A DNA stretch of 22,381 nt, from positions 1 through 22,381 of the forward strand of contig DFKO01000010.1 of assembly GCA_002373855.1 (NCBI GenBank). Direction: 5' to 3'. Positions 17,062 through 22,381 of this stretch are shown here, piece after piece. The notes beneath the pieces are model-generated. The model did no database searches. It was not told the DNA's origin and saw nothing but the letters and a program-made list of their open reading frames with translations. Origin of the DNA: Lachnospiraceae bacterium UBA3643. Its GTDB lineage: Bacteria; Bacillota; Clostridia; Lachnospirales; Lachnospiraceae. Position numbers and translations under genes: made by a program. How positions within the stretch are numbered: the stretch's first letter is position 1; each line of letters opens with the position of its first letter.

Positions 17062-17103
17062 GTGGCCTTAAACCACAAGATATTGTGGGTCACTGTAGGG
17101 GAG
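17062..17103 (+). promoter_or_regulatory. Leader with alternative small hairpins and ribosome site
   Basis: In the predicted leader, GTGG (17062-17065) can pair with CCAC (17073-17076), or CCACAA (17073-17078) can pair with TTGTGG (17083-17088) around the loop GATA. The two hairpins exclude each other. The ribosome site GGGGAG (17098-17103) follows, 6 bases before GTG. The pairings are exact but short; regulatory meaning is a guess. Confidence 0.3.
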
Positions 17104-17109
17104 AATTTT

Positions 17110-17685
17110 GTGAGAAACAGAGGCTATAAGTTCATTATAAATGAAAATGAAACGGGCTACTGGATATTGTGCATTAACGCAACATGGATCAATCATCTGC
17201 TTAGGGACAGAGGGATTGAGCCGAGAAATTTCAGGGCGTTAAACTGGCGTGATATCGCAGCCGCCGCACCGTCTGAAAAGCTTAGGAAGCTGGTAGTCGC
17301 ATTAAAGCCGGCTAACTTCTGGCAGATGTGTGATGTGATAGCATTGTCGGAATCGGAATATGATGATGACAATATGCCAATCTACAGACAGAGATGGTTT
17401 ACCAGATATCCCATTTTTACTGTGGAGGATGTATACGAACTGTTACTTGAGAACGGCTTTAATCAGGAAGATGCACTCCGTGTCACAATGGTGGTCAGGA
17501 GAGGAGAGGAATCTCTTGACGGAGTATCGCTCCGGGATTTCCTTGAACTCTATGATGTACCGGAAGATTTAGAGAGAGTGATCTTAAGGTGCAATAGCCT
17601 TGTATCAAGACATTATGTGATAGACAGGCTCACACATATGGCTTGTCAGCTCCTCAGTACAACCAGGAAAGCTAAAGAAGATTAA
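17110..17685 (+). CDS. Stand-alone protein resembling the helical region near the C-terminus of PolC (no catalytic core)
   Basis: The start is set at GTG 17110 (191 residues) because GGGGAG lies 6 bases upstream and the promoter -10 box overlaps the longer frame's ATG. Residues from about 65 on follow, in order, the remembered pattern of Gram-positive DNA polymerase III PolC after its palm: KPANFWQMCDVIALS parallels RPKTFSELVQISGLS; EDVYELLLENGF with LRVTMVVRRGEE parallels DDIMVYLIYRGLEP with KIMESVRKGKG; YDVPEDLERVILRCNSL parallels HDVPEWYIDSCKKIKYM; and VSRHYVIDRLTHMACQL occupies the position of PKAHAAAYVLMAVRIA. The catalytic aspartates of the palm and the HAAAY segment are absent, so it cannot polymerise DNA. 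It might be a replisome-interacting factor or a diverged fragment. It is monocistronic, with its own promoter and terminator. Residues 1-60 are unrecognised. Homology is by eye. Confidence 0.65.
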   Translation: MRNRGYKFIINENETGYWILCINATWINHLLRDRGIEPRNFRALNWRDIAAAAPSEKLRKLVVALKPANFWQMCDVIALSESEYDDDNMPIYRQRWFTRYPIFTVEDVYELLLENGFNQEDALRVTMVVRRGEESLDGVSLRDFLELYDVPEDLERVILRCNSLVSRHYVIDRLTHMACQLLSTTRKAKED

Positions 17686-17710
17686 TTAATCAGATTAATC
17701 TTTCTATATG

Positions 17711-17751
17711 AAAAAAAGACATTCGGCAGGGAGGGCTGAACGTCTTTTTTT
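17711..17751. terminator. Bidirectional Rho-independent terminator between convergent genes
   Basis: A 17-base arm (17711-17727) starting with seven A and a 17-base arm (17735-17751) ending with seven T pair around a 7-base loop, with one A-C mismatch and one G-U pair. The A run on one side and T run on the other let it work in both directions, ending the gene at 17110 and the minus-strand gene at 17777. Confidence 0.88.
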
Positions 17752-17776
17752 CTTTATGATTTTAGTCAGGAGACAT

Positions 17777-18571
17777 TTATTTTATTGACACTGATTCGCC
17801 GGGATTGATCTTTATGATCTGATTATTGTTTTCTACATATACGGGGATGCCATAGCGGTTGTATAAGGCAGAACCGTCGAGGGTGACCGTCAGGTTTCTT
17901 GCGGCAGTCAGATAATCCTTTATCTCGATATTGGTAGCATACCAGACATCATCTTTTCCGGATAATCCTTTCAGGAGATTTTCCATGTATTCCCATGTGT
18001 TGTCCCTGTCAAATTCATAGCTGTGTCCCCAGATATAAAAAAGCTTTATACGGACATGGTCATCTTTTTCAAAAAACTTACCGACAAGTTTTTCAGCCTC
18101 CGACTGGTGACATGTGGGATGCCATTTCATGAAATCTCCGGGAAGTGTAAAGCCATAGGTGGACTGTACTGTCCTTGAATATTCAAGCCCGGAAAAAACA
18201 GCGGCGTCAATGAACTTATCAAAGTATTCGCCGTACGGATACGAGAGACCCCGGACTGGATAACCGGAGAGTGATTCAAGGCAGCGCCTGTCATCATAAA
18301 GCTCGGATATCATCTGCCGGTCTGTGAGCGATGAAGGAAAGGGATGAGAAACCGTATGACATGATATTTCATGACCTTTATACAGGGATTTTACTTCTTC
18401 TGCCGATATATAATCTTCCCTTCCGAATTTACCTGAGTTTAAGTGAAAAGTCGCTTTGACATTATATTTATTAAAAAGATTTACAAGTTGTCTGTCCTGA
18501 ATCTTTCCGTCATCGAAACTGAATGTGACGGCCCTGCTTTTTCCATTCGGAAATCTGATTTCGAAGCCCAT
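17777..18571 (-). CDS. Polysaccharide deacetylase (NodB / CE4) family protein without signal peptide
   Basis: This 264-residue protein has the NodB fold. Motif 1 is TFSFDDG, with the putative base D20 and metal ligand D21; motif 2 is SCHTVSH, with metal ligands H72 and H76; LSYPYGEY corresponds to the third motif region and YIWGHSYEFD to a later conserved histidine segment. The last 45 residues are beta-rich and resemble a small substrate-side module. CE4 enzymes remove N- or O-acetyl groups from chitin, peptidoglycan or xylan oligosaccharides. Here there is neither signal peptide nor membrane helix, so the enzyme appears cytosolic and may act on imported oligosaccharides; that is inference. 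On its strand AAGGAG (18579-18584 in plus coordinates) lies 7 bases before the ATG. It converges on the PolC-like gene and diverges from the transporter. Confidence 0.87.
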   Translation of the reverse strand: MGFEIRFPNGKSRAVTFSFDDGKIQDRQLVNLFNKYNVKATFHLNSGKFGREDYISAEEVKSLYKGHEISCHTVSHPFPSSLTDRQMISELYDDRRCLESLSGYPVRGLSYPYGEYFDKFIDAAVFSGLEYSRTVQSTYGFTLPGDFMKWHPTCHQSEAEKLVGKFFEKDDHVRIKLFYIWGHSYEFDRDNTWEYMENLLKGLSGKDDVWYATNIEIKDYLTAARNLTVTLDGSALYNRYGIPVYVENNNQIIKINPGESVSIK

Positions 18572-18593
18572 ATAGTTACTCCTTAAAATAGTG

Positions 18594-18622
18594 TTGTTAT
18601 CACCTACAGACTTAAGTATAAT
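18594..18622 (+). promoter_or_regulatory. Sigma-A-type promoter abutting the transporter start codon
   Basis: TTGTTA (18594-18599) and a perfect TATAAT (18617-18622) are separated by 17 bases. The predicted start at about 18629 is only 2 bases before ATG 18631, and no ribosome site precedes that ATG, suggesting a leaderless message. The element lies in the 59-base divergent spacer, so it could interfere with the promoter of the minus-strand gene. Confidence 0.6.
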
Positions 18623-18630
18623 ACAAAACG

Positions 18631-19770
18631 ATGAAAATAATAAATTATATTAAAAAAGACCCGATGCTGCCGGTATCTGTTCTGGCAGCAGTCATATCAC
18701 TGTTTATTACAAAGCCGGATAAAAATCTGCTATCATCCATTGACTGGCATACCCTGGGCACACTTTTTATGATGCTTACGGTACTTGAGGGATTCAAGCA
18801 GGAGCATCTCTTTAACCCGATACTTAAACTAAGTGCCCGTTTTAAGACAATGGCGACGTTATCACTGTTTCTGATATTCGGTGTTTTTTTCTCATCGATG
18901 TTTGTGACCAATGATGTGTCTCTCATTATTTTTGTACCCCTTACCATCATGCTGTTTCGTGGAGCAGGGAGAGAGGAATGTATACTGCCCGTCATATCAA
19001 TGGAAAACATTGCGGCGATCAGAGGATCGCTCCTAATGCCCTTTGGCAGCCCCCAGAATCTCTTTTTGTTTGAGCAGTCCGGAGTAAGCGCACTTAAGTT
19101 TATAACCCATATGTCACCGCTCTGCATAGGATCGGCTGTTTTGCTCATCATATTTGTACTTGTCTATTACAGAAAAGAGCTTGGGAAAAAGACAGCGATA
19201 AATGAGGCCGAGATAGTCTCAAAGTGGGAACCGGAAGGCAGAGTAAGGAGGATTACATATCTCGTTTTATTTATCATGATACTTGTGACGATTGTGACCA
19301 GGACAAAACTCTGGCCGTTTGCTATTGCAGTAGTGATAGCAGATGTCCTAGCGGTAAACAGAAGGCTTTTTAAATCTGTAGATTATGTACTTCTGGTCAC
19401 TTTTTTCTGCTTTTTTGTTTTTTCATCGTCAATTACGGCAAATCCGGTGATAGGCGATTTTCTAAAGAGAAATGTAGGGGGACATGAATATATATGGGTG
19501 ATACTCCTTAGCCAGGTCATATCGAATGTACCGGCGACTATAGTGCTCTATCCTTTTACAGTCAATTTTGCGGCGCTTATATACGGAGCCGATACGGCAG
19601 GACTTTGCTCGCTTATAGGATCGCTGGCATCGGTCATCAATTACAGAATATATGTCAGGGAATATCCGGGTAAGGGTAAAAAGTTTATCCTGATATTTAC
19701 TCTGGTCAGCTGGATATTCTTTATCATAGTTGTGATTCCGGGATACCTTCTTACAAATTGGAAATGGTAA
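18631..19770 (+). CDS. Membrane transporter of the ArsB/CitM/SLC13-like superfamily
   Basis: This 379-residue protein is hydrophobic throughout, with about ten predicted membrane helices (for example 13-28, 43-58, 70-92, 95-110, 165-182, 205-222, 226-240, 248-266, 282-300 and 350-372). The first half contains DWHTLGTLFMMLTVLEGF and VTNDVSLIIFVP, the second PVIGDFL and SQVISNVPATIVLYPF. The paired N-D and N-x-P segments in the two halves are typical of ion-transporter superfamily permeases (citrate, arsenite, Na+/H+ antiporters). The substrate cannot be told. It is somewhat shorter than usual (often 400 or more). No ribosome site precedes ATG 18631; the next in-frame ATG (residue 12, at 18664) also lacks one. 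It is divergent from the deacetylase gene and ends 84 bases before the ABC importer. Confidence 0.82.
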   Translation: MKIINYIKKDPMLPVSVLAAVISLFITKPDKNLLSSIDWHTLGTLFMMLTVLEGFKQEHLFNPILKLSARFKTMATLSLFLIFGVFFSSMFVTNDVSLIIFVPLTIMLFRGAGREECILPVISMENIAAIRGSLLMPFGSPQNLFLFEQSGVSALKFITHMSPLCIGSAVLLIIFVLVYYRKELGKKTAINEAEIVSKWEPEGRVRRITYLVLFIMILVTIVTRTKLWPFAIAVVIADVLAVNRRLFKSVDYVLLVTFFCFFVFSSSITANPVIGDFLKRNVGGHEYIWVILLSQVISNVPATIVLYPFTVNFAALIYGADTAGLCSLIGSLASVINYRIYVREYPGKGKKFILIFTLVSWIFFIIVVIPGYLLTNWKW

Positions 19771-19789
19771 AAACATGGGTTTTATGATA

Positions 19790-19819
19790 AAATATGAAAT
19801 TGTTTCTTATTTCATATTT
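19790..19819. repeat. Perfect 11-bp inverted repeat upstream of the ABC importer
   Basis: AAATATGAAAT (19790-19800) and its exact complement ATTTCATATTT (19809-19819) flank an 8-base spacer. It is AT-only in nine positions per arm and lacks a following T run, so a terminator is unlikely. It lies 36 bases before the lipoprotein ATG and next to TAAAAT at 19788-19793, a place suited to an operator. No matching regulator gene is visible in the window. Confidence 0.45.
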
Positions 19820-19854
19820 CATATTCAGAAAAAGAAACGGAGGGAGAAAATATT

Positions 19855-20913
19855 ATGAAAAACATTTTTAAGAAACTTTTGGCACTTGGACTTGCGTCAG
19901 TAATGACCATGTCACTTGCAGCATGCGGTGAGACTGCCGATGCGGGAAACCAGTCAGCAGCAGCCGGAGACGGACAGGTTTTCAAGGTAGGTATCTGCAA
20001 CTATGTTGATGATGCTTCTCTTAACCAGATTGTAGAGAATATCGAGAACAGGCTGGCAGAGCTTGGAACAGAGAACAATGTGACATTTGAGATCTCTTAT
20101 GACAACTGTAATGCAGATGCAAATGTTCTCTCACAGATCGTTGCAAACTTCATCGCAGATGATGTTGATCTCATGGTAGGTGTGGCTACACCTGTAGCAA
20201 TGGTTATGCAGGGTGCAACAGAGGATAACCAGATCCCCGTTGTATTTGCAGCTGTATCAGATCCTCTCGGAGCAGGTCTCGTTGATTCATTTGAGGCACC
20301 CGGAGCAAATATCACAGGTACATCTGATTACCTTGATACAACTGCAATTATGAACCTTATATTTGCGGCAAATCCCGATGCGGAAAAGATCGGTCTCCTT
20401 TATGATATGGGCCAGGACGCTTCAACAGCAGCCATAGCTGATGCAAAGGCGTATCTTGATGAAAAGGGTGTAGAGTATGTTGAGCGTACAGGTACCAATG
20501 TGGATGAAGTAATGCTCGCAGCTCAGGCTCTTGTTACAGACGGAGTTGATGCGGTATTCACTCCTTCCGATAATACGATCATGCAGGCTGAACTTGCAAT
20601 CTATGAGACACTTGCTGAGGCAGGCATCCCTCATTATGCCGGAGCTGATTCATTCGCTCTTAACGGTGCATTTTTAGGATACGGTGTTGACTATGCAAAC
20701 CTCGGTGTAGTAACTGCTGAGATGGTTTCCGATATCCTCGTAAACGGCAAGGATGTCAGCGCAGAGCCTGTCAGAACATTTGATAACGGTACAGCTACAG
20801 TTAATACAGAGATCTGTGAGCAGCTTGGATATGACTTTGATACTATCTCAGCTGCATTTGAGCCTTATTGCACAAAGATCGAGACAATCGTTACAGCTGA
20901 AGATTTTGAATAA
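19855..20913 (+). CDS. ABC importer substrate-binding lipoprotein (PF04392, TrpX-like)
   Basis: The protein begins with a lipoprotein signal: Lys-rich start, hydrophobic stretch, and the lipobox LAAC with C24 as the lipidated cysteine, so it should be tethered on the outer face of the membrane. The mature 330 residues form a periplasmic-binding-like fold with the motifs expected of ABC_sub_bind (PF04392): FKVGICNYVDDASLNQIVEN, VGVATPVAM, PVVFAAVSDPLGAGLV, ANITGTSDYLD and GVDYANLG. In this family the best studied example is streptococcal TrpX, linked to tryptophan uptake, but other ligands are possible. A strong ribosome site (GGAGGGAG) precedes ATG 19855. It is followed by permease and ATPase genes, 16 bases and then a 1-base overlap away, forming a complete importer. 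Confidence 0.92.
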   Translation: MKNIFKKLLALGLASVMTMSLAACGETADAGNQSAAAGDGQVFKVGICNYVDDASLNQIVENIENRLAELGTENNVTFEISYDNCNADANVLSQIVANFIADDVDLMVGVATPVAMVMQGATEDNQIPVVFAAVSDPLGAGLVDSFEAPGANITGTSDYLDTTAIMNLIFAANPDAEKIGLLYDMGQDASTAAIADAKAYLDEKGVEYVERTGTNVDEVMLAAQALVTDGVDAVFTPSDNTIMQAELAIYETLAEAGIPHYAGADSFALNGAFLGYGVDYANLGVVTAEMVSDILVNGKDVSAEPVRTFDNGTATVNTEICEQLGYDFDTISAAFEPYCTKIETIVTAEDFE

Positions 20914-20929
20914 TCGTTAGGAATTAATT

Positions 20930-21841
20930 ATGTCAAACTTGTTAGGTTTGTTACAGACAGCTCTGGAACTCGGACTCATCAGTTCACTTACTGTGCTTGC
21001 CCTGTTCCTCAGCTACACAATGTTAAATGTATGTGACCTTTCCACCGACGGCTGCTTCACTTTGGGAGCAGTCGTCGGTGCTGTGGTTGCGATATCGGGT
21101 CACCCGTTTCTCTCGATACCTGCCGCAATGGCAGCGGGAGTTATATCGGGATTTATAGTGGCGATACTTCAGACCAAGATGGGCATAAACAGCCTCCTTG
21201 CCGGAATCATTGTCAATACAGGTCTCTACTCGATAAATATGGCTCTGATGGGCAATTCGTCCCAGCTTGCCATGAACAAGACGGAAACAGTTTTTTCAAA
21301 GATGAAGGTGCTTCTCGAAAGCTCGTTTCTAGGAAAGCAATACAAGCTTATCGTGGCTTTACTGGCAGTGATTCTGGTCATCATTTTCCTGTCACTGTTT
21401 TTGAGGACAAAGCTTGGACTGGCGATCAGAGCAACAGGTGATAATCCTGATATGGTAAAGTCGTCGTCCATTAATCCGGTATTTACGACTATCGTCGGAC
21501 TCTGCGTAGCCAATGCATTTACGGCCCTTTCGGGATGTCTCCTCGCACAGTCACAGAAATCAGTCAATATCGATATCGGTACAGCTATGGTCACTGTGGC
21601 CCTGGCGTCTCTCCTTATCGGTAATGCTTTTGTGAGCAGAGGCAGTATATGGCTCAGAGCTGTTGGTGTAGTTTTCGGATCATTTATTTTCAGGATGGTT
21701 TACACGATAGCCCTCAGATTTAACATGCCGGCATCCATGCTGAAACTCGTATCATCCGTCATCGTAATAGTGGCAATCTCAGGACCTTATATTAAAGAGC
21801 AGATTCCCATGATCAAGAGAAAATTAGGGAGGCGGGGATAA
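20930..21841 (+). CDS. ABC importer permease (TrpY / LivH-like)
   Basis: This 303-residue inner-membrane permease has about eight to nine helices and resembles the branched-chain-amino-acid type permeases. Landmarks are LNVCDLSTDGCFTLGA near residues 33-48, KMGINSLLAGIIVNTGLY (84-103), and the cytoplasmic coupling segment LRTKLGLAIRATGDNPDM (162-179), where the EAA-type loop contacts the ATPase. The C-terminus is basic (KRKLGRRG), facing the cytosol. It follows the lipoprotein gene by 16 bases; the ribosome site is weak (TTAGGA, near 20919), which suggests lower translation than the lipoprotein or coupling to it. Its TAA overlaps the ATPase ATG by one base (TAATG). Substrate as for the lipoprotein: unknown, with tryptophan or another small molecule possible. 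Confidence 0.92.
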   Translation: MSNLLGLLQTALELGLISSLTVLALFLSYTMLNVCDLSTDGCFTLGAVVGAVVAISGHPFLSIPAAMAAGVISGFIVAILQTKMGINSLLAGIIVNTGLYSINMALMGNSSQLAMNKTETVFSKMKVLLESSFLGKQYKLIVALLAVILVIIFLSLFLRTKLGLAIRATGDNPDMVKSSSINPVFTTIVGLCVANAFTALSGCLLAQSQKSVNIDIGTAMVTVALASLLIGNAFVSRGSIWLRAVGVVFGSFIFRMVYTIALRFNMPASMLKLVSSVIVIVAISGPYIKEQIPMIKRKLGRRG

Positions 21842-22381
21842 TGTCAAAGATAATGCTTGATATAGATCATATTTCGAAAACATTCAATCCCGGAACAGTC
21901 AATGAGAAACTGGCCATGGACGACCTCTCGCTTTCGGTAAATGACGGGGATTTTATCTCTATAATAGGTGCAAACGGCGCAGGAAAATCAACGCTGTTCA
22001 ATGCCATATGCGGAACGTTTATTACGGATAAGGGTTCTATCGTCTTAGACGGTCAGGATATAACACTGATGGCTGAGCATAAGAGAGCCAAAGTCATAGG
22101 CAGACTCTTTCAGGATCCCATGAGAGGAAGTGCTCCCGGGATGACTATAGGAGAAAACCTTGCCCTGGCAGCAGGACACGGAGGCTGGCTCAGCAGTGTG
22201 TCAAACAGGGACAAACAGCTTTTCAGAGAGCAGCTGTCTCTACTTGATATGGGACTTGAAGACAGGATGGACGATCCTGTGGGACTTTTGTCAGGCGGTC
22301 AGCGTCAGGCCCTGACACTGATGATGGCGACTATCAATCCGCCAAAGCTCCTGCTCCTTGACGAGCATACGGCAGCCCTTG
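21841..22381 (+). CDS. ABC importer ATP-binding protein (TrpZ-like), 3' partial
   Basis: The ATG at 21841 overlaps the permease stop by one base, and the frame runs open to the window end (180 codons, so roughly 70 or more residues are missing). The nucleotide-binding domain is clear: Walker A GANGAGKST, Q-loop RLFQDP, signature LSGGQRQ, and Walker B LLLLDEH with the catalytic glutamate. The histidine after DE, where many ABC ATPases have proline, is followed by TAAL. It powers import through the adjacent permease. The ribosome site GGGAGGCGGGG lies at the end of the permease gene, so translation is coupled. Confidence 0.93.
   Translation, partial: MSKIMLDIDHISKTFNPGTVNEKLAMDDLSLSVNDGDFISIIGANGAGKSTLFNAICGTFITDKGSIVLDGQDITLMAEHKRAKVIGRLFQDPMRGSAPGMTIGENLALAAGHGGWLSSVSNRDKQLFREQLSLLDMGLEDRMDDPVGLLSGGQRQALTLMMATINPPKLLLLDEHTAAL

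Noticed and set aside
17044..17109. N-terminal extension of the PolC-like protein from ATG 17044
   Set aside because: The extension covers the TATAAT box, has no ribosome site, and a good site precedes GTG 17110.
1..22381. tRNA, rRNA, CRISPR array, insertion sequences or prophage genes
   Set aside because: No cloverleaf-like block, spaced direct repeats, transposase or phage motifs were seen; spacers between genes are short, the longest being about 210 bases (16900-17109).

Overview
The window looks like a chromosomal segment of a Gram-positive anaerobe of the class Clostridia, most likely a Lachnospiraceae member of the Butyrivibrio type. The evidence is strong AGGAGG-type ribosome sites, sigma-A promoters, short AT-rich spacers, a domain-permuted GH3 beta-glucosidase of the kind known from Butyrivibrio and Ruminococcus, a TPR/DUF4037-like/DUF4125 protein, and a small protein resembling part of the Gram-positive replicase PolC. 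Species assignment is inference. I see no tRNA, rRNA, CRISPR array, insertion sequence or phage gene.

Layout. Positions 1-2181 hold the 3' part of a TPR + DUF4037-like + DUF4125 protein. At 2225-6994 is a tight co-directional run: a voltage-gated-type potassium channel with a TrkA-C domain, then udp, deoB and deoC (nucleoside phosphorolysis to acetaldehyde and glyceraldehyde 3-phosphate), then a TIR-domain protein with two zinc ribbons. A good promoter at 7019-7047 starts a second run (7083-16400): a membrane-anchored phosphodiester-glycosidase-family protein, a single-pass membrane protein with a TcaA-like outline, an unrecognised 249-residue protein, a permuted GH3 beta-glucosidase, proC, and a GH31 alpha-xylosidase. 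mscL (16444-16899) follows, carrying a C-terminal zinc ribbon.

A separately promoted gene at 17110-17685 encodes what I read as a free-standing relative of the helical region near the PolC C-terminus, without the polymerase catalytic core. It ends at a terminator (17711-17751) shared with a convergent polysaccharide-deacetylase-family gene. Divergent from that is an ArsB/CitM/SLC13-like membrane transporter whose promoter places the transcript start almost on the ATG. The window ends in a three-gene ABC importer of the PF04392 (TrpXYZ-like) type: lipoprotein, permease, and an ATPase cut by the window edge.

Functional themes are nucleoside catabolism, cytoplasmic breakdown of xyloglucan-type oligosaccharides (GH3 and GH31, neither with a signal peptide), envelope proteins, and an ABC importer. 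The least conventional items are the PolC-like small protein, the TIR-zinc ribbon-helical-zinc ribbon protein behind the deo genes, and the TPR/DUF4037/DUF4125 fusion.
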